In this document: one piece after another, positions 21,764 to 37,228 of the stretch | Layout: each line of letters starts with the position of its first letter | How positions within the stretch are numbered: the stretch's first letter is position 1 | NCBI RefSeq assembly: GCF_037975245.1 | Contig: NC_092568.1 | Location: 5,496,001-5,560,000, forward strand | Direction: 5' to 3' | Origin: Apostichopus japonicus | Taxonomy: Eukaryota; Echinodermata; Holothuroidea; Aspidochirotida; Stichopodidae | DNA: 64,000 nucleotides | Notes under the pieces: model-generated | What the model was told of the DNA's origin: nothing | What the model saw: the letters and a program-made list of their open reading frames with translations, nothing else | The model's database searches: none | Program-made: the position numbers and the translations under genes

Positions 21764-24700
21764 ATGAAAAGGGTAAGAAATGTCAATTTTCTGATTTTTG
21801 TTCAAATGCGTTAAATGACATCAGGTATCCGTTCATCTGGGGTTATAGCTCCATATAATGGCAATTTTCCTCTTGTTAATGCTTTGAAGAAATATTCTAA
21901 TGAATTGCGTAATCATAATTTACGTCAGAAAGTTACAAATCCCTGTTACAGTAGCCAGGAAATCTTAACAAAGTTAACAAGAGAGAAGACTGACCACAAC
22001 AGAAGATAATTGGACTGCACATCTTCATATTCGTAAATTACCATGTATATTGGATGGCATGCAAAGATAGCCTACCCGAAATTACGTTTTCGAATGTCAG
22101 CCTCTCTCACCGTTAATGTAAGCAGGTCAGAGGTTGTGGACCATAACTTTCTTTTTGTACCAAAACTACATATCCGCAGGGGTACTTTTTTCCGTCTTTG
22201 GTGGGAGAGAGGTGGGACCGAGCTAAAAAGATTTTGTTCGATTAATAATTTCTCAAAATTCTTCACTGTAAAAGGAATACATAATTTTTCAAATTAAGTA
22301 TATCTTAAATCCGAACATGCAAACATATTCAGACACAAAAGTTGCATTAAAAGAGGTTCACTGCCACAAGGAAACATCACCCATAATGAATTGAACGAGC
22401 AAAAGATATATATTGCAAGTTGTTTTGCTTCATTATAGCTTCACATCAAATGTTAAATTAATAGCTTCATATCAAATGTTGAATTTATAGTGTTATAAAG
22501 AAATGAGTTTTCCAAGTTAAATAAGACAGACCATGGAGAGAAGTAATGCATAGAGTTGCTGATCCTTACAGCCGCACATGAGCTTACAACTCTTACGTAG
22601 CCCTGTAGGCCTACTTTATTTCGATTTTCTTAAATTAAAATTGTACCTTAATGATTTTGTTATTCTCTAACATATTTCATTTCAGAAACATATCATTCTG
22701 ATTCTTGCTACTGCTACCCTTCTTGCCATTTCATACATATCTACCAAACTGCGCATGCTTCAGACACCCGTTGCGAATAGAGGGCAGTATTCTAATCAGG
22801 AGATAACGACAGGGAAATCCACAGATGGAATGCTCGGAACGACATTGGTTCCCATGATCACTAATTCGACAAAAAATGAGCGAATAAATTACCACGAATC
22901 TGAGCATACAGAAGAGAGACTCGAATTAAACGAGAATGTCCTAAGAAGTGAAGATGGAGGGATATCTCTAGCTTGGGACCAACATGGGAACATTGAAACA
23001 TTTTATGGATGGTACCCACAGGTAAGTTGATTTTCATGAATAGACATACATATTGAACATATAAAAGCAACGTGATTACTGGCATGATCTAATCAATTCC
23101 GTTTAGGCCACGCAGTTAAATAGTTGCAAAATGATTTTCATGCGAACATTATGAAATGTTTCTTCTAGCCACGAAAGTTGTAATTAGCGGACAATTGACA
23201 TTAAAAAAGACACAAAACCAGCTATCTATAGGTTGTAAGGACCAACAACCCTCCCCATGGGCGGCGATCGTGGGGGGGGGGGGGACGGGGGGACATGTCC
23301 CCCCAATATTTTAGGTGGGGGGATATAGTATCTAATATCCCCCCAATATTTGGTGGCATAGTTTTTTTAAGCATATGTTTTGTATTTTTTTATGATATCG
23401 CTAGTAATTTCAAAATAGAAAATGCTTAGATGCAACTTACAAGGCCTGGGAAGTGCCATTTCCAGCGATCTGGGAGGCATTTTCGGCCAAAATTTTCTTT
23501 TGCGCTTCGCGCCAACTCATGGTGGCGCTACGCTTAGAAAGTCTGGGTACAAGCTTTGCCCCTCCCTTGGCAAATTCCTCGCAAAGCGCCTGTCTAACCG
23601 TGCCACAATTTGTTACTATATATGACCGAAAGTAGTTTTTACTTTTTTTCTCGAAATGAATAGCTAGACGGACCGCATCCGTAATGAAATTTGGTTTGCA
23701 TCTTGTGTATGAGTGTATGTACGTACAATCATTAATGATCCACATCGATATGGGTTCACTGGGTTTCCATTTTGGCCTGTTTCCTACAAGATTTCTAACC
23801 GTAGGTGCGTACCCAAGAGGCGGGGGGGGGGGGTGAAGGGTGGAGACCGCCCTCCCCCTCGAGCATATTTTTTGGGTATTTTCTATGATATCGAAGCTTT
23901 ATAGTAGCCGTTATAAGAGGTTTTAATATTTGTACACCAATAATTTAACTGTGTCTGAATTTTCGAAAATTCCTTGACCAACATTCTTCATCATACTTCC
24001 CTCTACTCGTGCAATTTTGACCGGTCTGTTAGGGGTTGAGGGGGGGGGGTTCTATATTGGTTATTCAAATTCTGAACAAATAATGGGCTTAAAACCTTGA
24101 AAAGTGGGGCTGACGGGTATTGTGGGGCGTTACGCAGAATTACCTACAAAAGCAATGATCCACAAGAGATGCAATGAGGTCGAACATGATGTGTGACTGG
24201 TGACAATCTTGAAAAAAGGTTATGAATGAAAAAAAAACTATTAGGAAAAACTTGGTTCTCAGGCAAAAGTGTACATTTGGTTGGTCATTTTCAAGCCCGA
24301 GAAGTGCCATTTACGGTGATCTGGGGGGCTATCAAAACCAGAAATTTTCTTGTACGCTGCGCGCCAACCAATGGTGGCGCTCCGCTTTGATAGTAATTCG
24401 CCTGCATCCAAGCAAATGCCCCCCCCCCTCAATATTTGAAACAGATCGCCGCCCCTGACCCTCCCCTCCCCCGTTATATCCCTGGTTCAAATTGTCACGT
24501 TATTGTGGTATCATGTACGTGACTCTTATAGGAAAGATAAAGATACATGAAAACATAACCTGTTTCTTATTCCACATGATCGCATCACAAGAAAATGAAA
24601 TGCGTTTGTCAATGAAAAACTAAATTTGTGCTGTACTTGATTAAGTAGGAACAAACAAGTAGCTACTAGATTGAGTGTTATCCGATTATGTATGAATATA

Positions 24701-27700
24701 TATGAATTATTGCTATGATTTGGTCAGAATAATCTGAAGCTACAACCCAGCTCAAAAATGCACCCTGAAGCAGGGATATAACTCTTACAGCCAGTTGCAT
24801 TTCTGTGGTGTAAATCATATTTTAATTTTAATTTTTTAATCAAACCAATGCGTTCTCTTTCACCTCGACAGGAGTTACAAAATGAACTTTTGTCTCGATA
24901 TAAAAATCCCTGTTATATGATAGACGGTAAGCTTTACTGTCTTCCGTACTTCTTTCTTGCTGGGATGCCGAAGTGTGGTACCACAGACATCTGGTCCAAG
25001 ATTTCCCAGCATCCTCAGGTGGCGGCAGCTCAAAAAGAACCTCATTGGTGGACAAGAGGAATGATCAAAGGTAAACATGGCATATTTGTAAATAATAAAT
25101 ATGGGTGGTCACATTCTTGGTTTAAGAGGAATGTGGCTGCGATTGGGGGTAGTTTGAAATAGGGGGAATGCCATACAAAGCCCGGTAGAGAGGGGGTGGG
25201 GGTGGCGATTATACAAGTGCCGAAGTTATATAGCCGTAATGGACTGCGACTGTTAATTCTTACCATGTATTTCCCACAGGTATTCTTGTACATTGAACGC
25301 CATAGAACGCACGTTAGATTACATCGCGTGATATGGCATGTTATCATTTTTCGATGTGTCTTGTTGTGTTATACTCAAAGGGTTGTGTTATAGGTTTAGA
25401 GCGCAAAATGTTCCATAAATGATGTTTGAACACATGTACTGTATAGGTAAAATGTAAACTACTGCACTATAAGATACTTCTCTTTAGTACTATAACAAGT
25501 AACCTGTAATATATATGACCGTCTTTCATCAGGAAAGTTATTCCCCTCACTCCCTTACATCCATCCCCCTCCCACCTCCCACCCTTCCAGAATCCATATC
25601 ATATTTCCCTGTTAAGTATTGGTAACGATCCTGGTCCTTCTGTTCGTGTTATTGATAATATGTCCTTTTCTGTTTTTTCTTTTCTGTTTCTCTATATAGG
25701 GTCTTTGAAGTTAAGAGGTTATATGTATCAACGCACAATAAACATACGTAAAGAACTCGTGAGAGCAAGATACGATAAGAAAGCGACCAAGATGATTGTT
25801 GGTGAGTTGATATAATAATAATTCATATTTTCTGGGTAAAGGATAGTGCAGGGAGCTGCTAATAGCTTCCTACGGATTGTGTAAGTAACGTCCGTTACCT
25901 TTAAATTATTCCCTTACCGCTTGTGTAACAGAGTATCAGAAAGTTATGTGGTATTGGTCAGAAGTATTAAGCTTCAAACTAGAAGTTATTTCAGTGTGTA
26001 TGAAGTTGGGTGTTGGTGGGGTGTGGTGGCGGTGGGGTGTGAGGACGCAATTGCAATAAACAAAGTGGTATATGTAAATGCCAGTAACTAATGTTTCTCC
26101 CTCCTCAAAGAGTGAATTCGAATCGTCTTAAACAGAGCCAGGTGCTTCTCTTGTGTATGTTTACCCACGGATGCTCAATTTATGTAAATAAGTCCAGATA
26201 AGAATTGGCCTAAGTATTGCAAAACACTCAACTTGCAGGGGAGGGAGTGGGGAGGGGAGGGGAGGGAGGAGGGGAGAGAGGAGTTGAATCAAGCAATAAA
26301 CTTCTCTGTGTCAGAAAAGAACAAGGAAGTTGCACAGCAGTAAAAGAGGTTTGACAATAGTAACTTAAGTAGTAATCTTCTATATCATATTTCATTTGTA
26401 AATCATTCTGAACTTCAAAAGAATACAGACAAAGAAAGGCGGTCCCCAGATCCAAATGAAAGGCTCTTATCGTTTACCGAACATATATTTGCTGTAGGTG
26501 ATGGTTCTGCGTCTACATTCTGGGAAAATCTGTTATGGAATAAACTACCAAGTATGGACAAAACTCCCAGCACTATGAAGATCATCGCCAGTATTTTACC
26601 AAACGCCAAATTCATTGTATCTCTCCGAGAACCATCGAATAGGTAAATTAGTTTCTATGGCTGATTAAAAAGGACCATGTTCTAAATATCCTGTTGAAAT
26701 TGAATGCAGTTCCTATGTATCTCCGAGATAACAACATTTGAAATTGACATGTTTTGCACCAAACGTGAATTTGAGGCAAAAGTTTTTTTCTTCTGAGAAG
26801 CTGATTTCAATTGTGTATCGTTTACGAAACTGTTTACTCGCATAGTATCCTATTGTAGAACATGTTTAAATCACAATTGATGTTTCGAGATAGAAAAGGC
26901 AACCGCTTCAAACTACTGTCTTCAAATTCAATAGTAAAAGACAAAATTGGTTTTACGTGTTATGAGGACAACATGAATGTCTCAGCTTAGCTGGTCCTCT
27001 TGAAATGACCCATATCGGTGACGTCATACACGTGGCAACACTGACTCACTATCCCTTTGTTTTTAACGCGTGGGAAAAGTCTCTGATGTTGCCATTTATA
27101 CACTTACGACATTTGATCTTACCATTTTACTAACACAATTCTACTGCGTCCAACTATTTTATGTTTCTCTCTCTATCCGCGTCCCTTGTAATAACAGAAT
27201 GTACTCTGAGTATCTGGCCTTTCAGCCCACAAGCAAGAAATCTGTGACTGAATATGAACAGATGGTTCATGAGGGGATATCCTTACTTAGAGAATGTTTT
27301 AACCGGAGCACCCAAAGAGAATGTATCTTTGAGAGACAAAAGAGACCGAAGGACTACCCTTTTACGGTGAGTATATACTTATCAGTAGAATGATTTGCAT
27401 ATGTTCGCTGGGTCTCGAAATATGATCTCATATTTACAGTTTATGACGTATATCCGCATGTGACCTCAGGCCAGTATAGACAGGAAGTCTGAGTAAGAGG
27501 GAATACCAGCAACTTATGGAGGGGCGCTTACAATTTACAACATACTACTCGTGTCCTATAACTTGTTTAACATGGATGCATGGTGGCAGATATGAGAGTG
27601 GGGGGGGGGGTAGTGCAAAGTAGTATGCTCGTTGGGGGCAGCATCCCCCCCTGTGTGACTTGTGTGTAGTGACTTATATATGATGACTTATATATGATGA

Positions 27701-28932
27701 CTTAAATATAATTATTATGCTCAGTTGGAATATGCATTATGCCCAACTAGCATATAGGCTCTCTGTGACGTTATCAGTGACGTAAGCAGACCTTTTCGTC
27801 GGTGCCAACAGGGAGGTGTTAACGATCAAAACGTGTACGAGAGGGGGGGGGGGGCGGGCCGGTGGTCCTTGCGGCTCTATACTGGGCTGGTTACGCTAAT
27901 AACTCAATTACTAAGACCTTTAGATCAACTTGTGTCCTCATCTTCTCCCAAGTAGATCTATCTGAACTATTCTGTCTTGGCATTAGTCTCCTTTTCAATC
28001 GTAATTGTGATGTTACTTATTATCTGCCAGAATAACATATAGCAATACACGATGTTATTTCACCGAAGCAAAGAAAAAGCTCTGATTTTTCGATTTATTT
28101 CAGAGAATTCGATTAAGTTTCTATTCTGTCTTCGTGGAAGAGTTTCTCAAATATTTCTCTCGCGACCAATTATTTCTAGTTCGCATGGAAGATTGGCAAA
28201 CATCTTGTAAACAAATTCTACCGCAAATATACAAATTTCTGGAATTGGGTGAGTCATAACAGAAAAATATGTATTCTAAAATGACCTACTGTATTTGATA
28301 TATATAGCTGCAGTTTACGCTTAATCTATCCACCAAATACTCGAGCCTGAAAGCATAATATATAACCTAGGTAACATGTAAGGATAATACGCTAGCATAA
28401 CACGTAAACACAAACAGTACACAGAATTTGTGGGACACAAAATATACTCCATTTAATAACACTTTCCGCAACTGGAGGTAAGTCACTTTTATTTCTACAT
28501 ACAAAGGGGTGTCTAGTATGGCGTAACTATTACGTGGCGTAGTATAAAACTTACACAAAGTTCCAACCCAACACAATATGTATAGTTAATAAAGTAGCCT
28601 AGTTTGAGAATTCCGTAATAACTACAACCATATGAAATCATGAATATGCATAATTGCAGTTAAATATGAAATATAATTACTGGCAAATTTGCAAGGAATG
28701 TTTTTAAGTTAATTTATTTACCTACAATCTTCCTTCAGATCCTCTTCCAAAGTCTTCGATATTCCCGATATGTCGACAGCTCAGTCGCCATACCAACCAA
28801 CATAGCTACAGAATAGTTGGTGCTCAACCTTACAGGATTAAGCAAGTTATCAGGAATTTCGTCGCCCCATTTAATGAAGAATTGGCTAATATCATGCAGG
28901 ATAATCGGTTTCTTTGGGACGATGTCGAGTAA
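21764..28932 (+). CDS. CHST15-like carbohydrate sulfotransferase, complete, 8 exons, 432 aa
   Basis: Exons: 21764-21772, 22686-23021, 24872-25070, 25700-25801, 26498-26642, 27198-27366, 28104-28248 and 28739-28932 (stop TAA). All have GT-AG introns and compatible phases (0,0,1,1,2,0,1), totalling 433 codons. An in-frame TAA 30 bases upstream supports the ATG. The product is a type II Golgi enzyme: MKR, then a membrane anchor at about residues 4-21 (HIILILATATLLAISYI), a Ser/Thr/Glu-rich stem, and a sulfotransferase domain. The 5'-phosphosulfate loop is AGMPKCGTTDIW (145-156), followed by KEPHWW (170-175). The 3'-phosphate site is FIVSLREPSNRMYSEYLAF (254 on; R259, P261, R264, S267, Y269). The C-terminus VAPFNEELANIMQDNRFLW matches the family end. 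KEPHWWTR and RxPxxRxxSxY are as in CHST15, which transfers sulfate from PAPS to C-6 of GalNAc 4-sulfate in chondroitin. Orthology and exact acceptor are not certain; N-glycosylation sites NST and NRST are present. Confidence 0.9.
21773..22685 (+). other. Sulfotransferase intron 1
   Basis: GTAAGA ... TTTCAG, phase 0, after a nine-base coding part of exon 1 (MKR). Open frames inside (21815-22009, 22043-22297) show no family motif and no splice continuity, so I treat them as chance. Confidence 0.85.
23022..24871 (+). other. Sulfotransferase intron 2, carrying a hAT element
   Basis: GTAAGT ... CGACAG, phase 0. About two thirds of the intron is the 1,202-bp transposon at 23256-24457, so the ancestral intron was about 0.65 kb. 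No cryptic exon recognised. Confidence 0.85.
23256..24457. mobile_element. hAT-type non-autonomous element, family B (1,202 bp, TSD ACCCTCCC)
   Basis: Exact 8-bp target duplication ACCCTCCC at 23248-23255 and 24458-24465. The termini are inverted: CATGGGCGGCGATCG on the left, and CAGGGGCGGCGATCTG when the right end is read on the other strand. The interior has several long G or C runs, a tandem CCCCCCAATATTTNGGTGG-like stretch near 23300-23352, and two direct copies of a module (23445-23550 and 24297-24395) that is also present in the outer element at 14053-14139. No transposase frame. Confidence 0.9.
25071..25699 (+). other. Sulfotransferase intron 3
   Basis: GTAAAC ... ATATAG, phase 1. The open reading continues a little past the donor (…GKHGIFVNNKYGWS…), but the splice joins RGMIKG to SLKLRGYMY as the downstream family pattern requires. 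No other feature seen. Confidence 0.85.
25802..26497 (+). other. Sulfotransferase intron 4
   Basis: GTGAGT ... CTGTAG, phase 1. Contains a G/A-rich stretch (26237-26284, GGGGAGGG-like) and nothing recognisable as coding. Confidence 0.85.
26643..27197 (+). other. Sulfotransferase intron 5
   Basis: GTAAAT ... AACAG, phase 2. It splits the codon for Arg264 of the 3'-phosphate binding motif. A consensus TGACGTCA palindrome is at 27019-27026. Confidence 0.85.
27367..28103 (+). other. Sulfotransferase intron 6
   Basis: GTGAGT ... TTTCAG, phase 0. Contains G-runs near 27600-27610 and 27842-27853 and a short TATATGATGACTTA duplication at 27674-27705. No exon seen. Confidence 0.85.
28249..28738 (+). 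other. Sulfotransferase intron 7
   Basis: GTGAGT ... CTTCAG, phase 1. An alternative acceptor at 30584 would also keep the frame for about 60 codons, but that continuation lacks the family C-terminus, whereas exon 28739-28932 has it. Confidence 0.85.
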
Positions 28933-32094
<3,162 letters not shown>

Positions 32095-32295
32095 ACAAGT
32101 GTGGCGAGCACATTGTCATTTTTGGCCAACTCAAGTCACAAATCATTTGATTTTATCGCCAAGTCAAGTCACCAGTTGTTTATATTGCAAGTCAAGTCAC
32201 AAACACATACACAAGTCACATAGTAAAGTCATATAAAATGTTACTCTGGTCTTACTCTCGAGTCCAAGTCATTGACTCGAGTCAGCAACACTGTC
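32095..32295. repeat. CAAGTCAC-rich dispersed repeat with CTCGAGTC hairpin
   Basis: Multiple AAGTCAAGTCAC / CAAGTCACA blocks at irregular 20-30 bp spacing, ending in an inverted pair CTCGAGTC (32257-32264) and GACTCGAG (32274-32281). A related palindrome GACTCGAGTC occurs near 39851. It looks like a decayed copy of an interspersed element; the superfamily is not identified. Confidence 0.6.
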
Positions 32296-32449
32296 CTAAT
32301 CCTATAATATGAGAAGAAATTTCTGAGTCACCCATTGTTATAAAACCGAATGGAATAGCGAATTCAAAATTTTGTAGAGAAAAAAAAAAGAGAAACCTAT
32401 ACAGAATCGGATCCCGAAAAGTGACGATCACATGCAAAGATCTGTTTAA

Positions 32450-33024
32450 AGGATTAGTTCAGGTGTCACAGATGTTAATCTTATATGAAAGAGGACAATA
32501 AAAGAAACCCAATAGTGAAGAAATTATTCAAATATCTTTTTCCGTTTAGGAGATATTCAAGTTTAAAGTTCTATCTGATTGTGTAGAAACTGCTGAAATC
32601 AGACTAGCTGTGACGTCATATCCTCACATTCCTGAAAAGTCTTTGTTATTTTATTAAAATATTTTGTAAGATTTTATGACTTACAACCAAAAGATACGTC
32701 AGGAGATCTCACATGTGTCAAGGGAAGTATTTGAGATTTAACATCTGAAGAATGTTTGATTACCGGTATATTGTTTTAGATTTGTGAAAAAAATGTAATT
32801 ATATTTTAATGAAATATATTGACACATGTTAAGGAAGTGAGGATGTGACATCACACCTCACAGTTAGTCTTTCTACACCAGTCATTTGCAAAGAAATTTT
32901 GAAATCTTCAAAGTGTGATATCTCCTTAACAGAGAATGCTATCATGTTAGTTTCTTCACTATTCTGTTTGTCTTTTTAAGCTCTTTCATACAAGATAGAC
33001 ATGTCAGACACCTGAACCAATCCT
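32450..33024. mobile_element. TTAA-flanked fold-back element (575 bp)
   Basis: The ends are inverted: AGGATTAGTTCAGGTGTC on the left, and AGGATTGGTTCAGGTGTC when the right end is read on the other strand (17 of 18). The similarity runs on inward (GATGTTAATCTTATATGAAAGAG against GACATGTCTATCTTGTATGAAAGAG; ATAGTGAAGAAA on both). Further inside, TGACGTCATATCCTCACATTCCT faces GTGAGGATGTGACATCACA, so most of the element is one imperfect palindrome. TTAA flanks both ends (32446-32449 and 33025-33028), the target of piggyBac and Kolobok elements. It has no coding capacity; a transcript would form a long double-stranded hairpin. Confidence 0.88.
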
Positions 33025-35086
33025 TTAAAGAAGTAAGAAAAAAATAAAACTAAATCAAACTAAGATGTAAAAGGAAGAGAATTCAATCCTTTTCTGCACT
33101 ATCTATACAAACTTTTCAGATGTTTCACCAATCCTATATGAAAACATTGCGCGTGTACCTGTAGACGATTGAGAATCAATCACGTATAGGCCTACATTAT
33201 GTTGCTCGAAATGGAAGACCTTTGAGAACTTCCACCAGAAGCGGAAATGAGTTCTGTTTGATTATTATGTATACTATATACACCAGTGCATGTTGAATTT
33301 GATTTGTCCCAATGTGGAAATGTTTTAAGTGCCCATGTGTCCATTGGTGGGGGGGGGGGGTTGGGGAGGAAGGGAGAGACGGAAGGGGAGGAGGAGAAAT
33401 TATATCAGTACATAACTGAAGCAGTGATCATTTGGATTATAATTCACAGTTACGTTGGTATAAGCGTACGGGATTATAAACAAAACTACTAATGAGGTTG
33501 CCGCCAGTTACTCCAAAAGGTTTGCTCATTCATTTTGGCAGTATTCATGAGATTTAGGATGATTTTCTAGGTCAATTACCAAATGACAATTGATGACTCA
33601 CAAGGGACAGAGGGAGAATTTGTAAAGCAATTTTGGAATTATGACAATGTCCAACTGTATCAGGAATATTCCATGGTTTTATCAAATCAATTATCAGATT
33701 TTTTACCTAACAAGGAAATTACAACATCCATTGTCCTTGAGGGAGGTCACGATTCCCTGTACGTTGTACCATAATGAGGTCAGAGATGGTCACGTCTATA
33801 ATTGGATACAGAGGGAAACAATGCATGTCTATAAATATTTTCGAAGTAATGCCAAAATTGAATGATTACAATGAATAATGACAGGGGAATATGTGCCAGC
33901 ATTAATCGACTTAATGCCCGTGTAGATTCAAATAGTCAATAATTATGTATACATTTAATATTTCTCTAATAATTTGTCAAATTAGTATCTAGAATTTTTC
34001 CTCCATGGCCAACCATATATATCCGACATGTTATATATGAATGGAGAGATACGGCTATACCGTGTGTATTTGTCGTCAGCCCATACAGTCTACCCAGTGA
34101 AATCGTGTGGTGTAAGGTCGCTACATGCTATACTCCACTTTGCTTCTTATAGCCCAATGATATACTAGAGCACTATATGATAAACGTATTAAATCAACGG
34201 CTGCGCATTTATACATGAATCCAACTCATATTGATGCAATCCTCAGCCTCTTTCCGGGAAATGATCACATTGATATAAAGTCACCTTCCTTACTACACTT
34301 TTTACGGGATATAATGTAACATCATGCAATGACGTCAGAGGTGTAACATGACCTACGACTCGTCCAGTAAGGACGCAGATTGTAACATGTAATATATACG
34401 GTATAAAATAATATAGTGAAGGGTAAGTCACCAACATGCACTGTAAGGAAACCTAAACCTGGCGTCTATCGAAGACTAGACGAGAAAGCAAAAGTAGAAG
34501 AAGACGATTTAGACAACTATATACCAATTAGGATCACCACTGGCGTTTTCATAAATGGCGTATAATGTCACAAATTGGAACCTTAATCAAATAATCGGTT
34601 TTACTCAAATTTAATGAAAATAGTTAATTATTAGGATTGAGATCGAGCTTTCGCATTGTTTAAATTTCTCTTGTATGAAAATCGAGCATTGCCTCGTAGT
34701 ACCGTAACTTTGTAAACGAGATATAGCTGAAAGTTGTAAAAGCACTGATCGAACATGTGGAACTTGCTATGGAACGCTCGAAAGGTAAGTGTTGTTGTTG
34801 TTTCAATGTTACTGAAGTACCTGCTTCTGAACATTTTCTTAAAGTAAAGCATAACGATTTAACTGTAACCTTTACAATTTGTATGGCATATTTTTATTTT
34901 AAGAGAGATAAATTAATATCAGAAAGGTAAATGTACCGTAATTATCCAATTTGTATATTCAATTTAATTGAGTAGTTTCGAAGCGATGAACTATTATGCT
35001 AATGATATTAATCGGTTGGACATTGGAATCAACATCTATGTAACTCATCCAGAGAAGAATGAAGCATGCTGGGAAAAATATTCATA

Positions 35087-35196
35087 CACACACATACATA
35101 TACGGTACATACATACATGTACGTATAATAATAAAACATTTACATATTACGTATACACATACATACACAAGCATACACATATATACATACATACAT
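35087..35196. repeat. CATA/CACA-type simple repeat region
   Basis: Imperfect CACA, CATA and TACATACA runs interrupted by TACGTATAATAATAAAAC. Typical diverged microsatellite; no function inferred. Confidence 0.75.
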
Positions 35197-36930
35197 TATC
35201 GTTAGTACATAAATAAAACTTACCAAATACTTCACACATATATAGCATACATAATTATTATTTGCGGGTGTCATATTATACATGTTCTAAATCAGTTAAA
35301 ACATGTAAATGTTGTTATTCGAATATGTATGAGGCAGTTTGCATATATAATTTCAGAAGTCACAAATATTGGCCCCTCGAACAGGTTGAAAGCGTGGATC
35401 CCTCGTACTGTATAATCTATTGCAATGTAACTTTTTATCGACAAAACAAAGGATACAATGTTGGCCGTTGAAATACACTAAGTGCGTATAGAAATGGTGA
35501 GGCAACACTATTTCTTCCAACCATGTTACCAACGCCTATAGTTTGCAAAGCAACCACGTTTCCTCATTCCATATTCAATTGAATAAATCCAGTGTACATA
35601 TCAACCCCCGTTCACCTTATTATCTCAGTAAAGCACAAATGAAAGGGTAGGCCTATCTCCGGGAAATAAAATGCATTTCCATGAACAAAGGAATACAATT
35701 CCTTTGCAAATAATCCTTCATAAACAAGAACTTTCCCTATGGATATTTGCGATCGAGGATGTGGTTAATTGGGTGCCCCTGACTTATATATTCTCATGAA
35801 TATTCTCATGCAAATTAACAGTTTATCAACGTGCCAACTTATAAGAGCACACTGTTAACCCGTTCTCTTCACACTAGCTGGCCATCCACATACGATTCGT
35901 TATTGTGTCTATGTTTGTTGTCCTGGAATCTTTCTGGACCAATGTGAACCCCCCCCCCCAACAAACCAGAGAGACATATAGTCATAATAGCAATCAAGTT
36001 AATTTTCCGGTCCTTTCCAAATTGAAACGACACACAAATAATCCGTTGCATTTTAGTCTTTTCGTCACGTTGAGGACACCATTTTGCTATCGCAGGCGGG
36101 ATATAAGACGAATAACAAAAAAAATGGCGTATGATGTCCCCACGGGGCTGAAATGTACACTTTCTTATCAAAATTATCAATCAGCATGTCGTCGGAAATG
36201 ACGTCATTGAAAATACTTGATTGCTATGAACAATATGACCTATTTCTAAGTATGAATTGCTTATTCATTTATTCGAATTGACACGATTTCAGGCAGTTCT
36301 ATTCGGGTACATTAAATTCCTAGTGACAAGTCACGCAACCCACGGAGCTTATAACCCTAAAGCTATTTACGCGCGACTTAAGAAATAGTATTTTCCCTTA
36401 TATACACCCCCTCACCGCCAATGCCCCTCCCCAAATCCGGCCACACGCTCATTTTGGTTTATTTTCATTGTATAAGATTTCTTTTGTTCGCACAAGGGAA
36501 ACTCTTATCCACATGATTTAGTCTTCCCTATAAGGATGTATTGGGTAGGCCATTTAATAGTCTTTGCTAATTAGTATCGCATTTAACACCATTAACCAAT
36601 GGATGACAGGTTATCAATCCTTTTGTCATTTTGGCCCATATAACACGTTGTATTTTACTCTAATGGGTCTGCCTGCCTTGCATCAACTATTCATTAGAGG
36701 CAATGGAGGCGGAAGATCCGGATCAATTCAACTGTCTAAAAACCGATTAAGTTCCCTAGCTTTTGTAAGAACAAAATGACATAATCATGCACGATGTAGA
36801 TTTGAATGATCTAATGATTTGGTCAGAAGGTCATTGAAAACATTTAAACAGTTCATACGTTTGAGTTACTGCGCATTTATGTTTCAAAACTATATTCAGC
36901 TATCTAAGGTTCGTAAATAAATTAAGGTAA

Positions 36931-36954
36931 AAAAGAAAGAAAGAAAGAAAGAAT
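36931..36954. repeat. (AAAG)n microsatellite
   Basis: Five to six AAAG units following GGTAAAA. Short and nearly perfect. Confidence 0.85.
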
Positions 36955-37228
36955 GATCTGAATTTTAACCTTATTATCTTGTTGGATTTACAAGTTATAG
37001 ATTTCTGGATCAAATCCAATATTCTGCCAAAATTAGATCCTTGAATTCTTAGTGGAAACATTCGCTTCATGTGTATGCATGGACAGTGACGTCAGAATGG
37101 AGTGGGTGGAAAAGTCAATATTGAATGTCAAATAAAGTTCCCGTCATTCATACATATGGTATATATATAATTATTGTTTGCTATATACCAGAACCATACC
37201 CTGTAACCGAATATAAATGAAGTAGTTG

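Larger units (their letters stand above)
33029..37228. other. Intergenic DNA without recognised gene
   Basis: No exon chain found. Contains a G-run near 33349-33360, a CATA/CACA-rich simple stretch (35087-35196), a C-run at about 35949-35958, an AAAG microsatellite (36931-36954) and CRE palindromes at 34330, 36199 and 37087. Open frames at 33583-33774 and 35869-36201 lack motifs. Confidence 0.45.
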
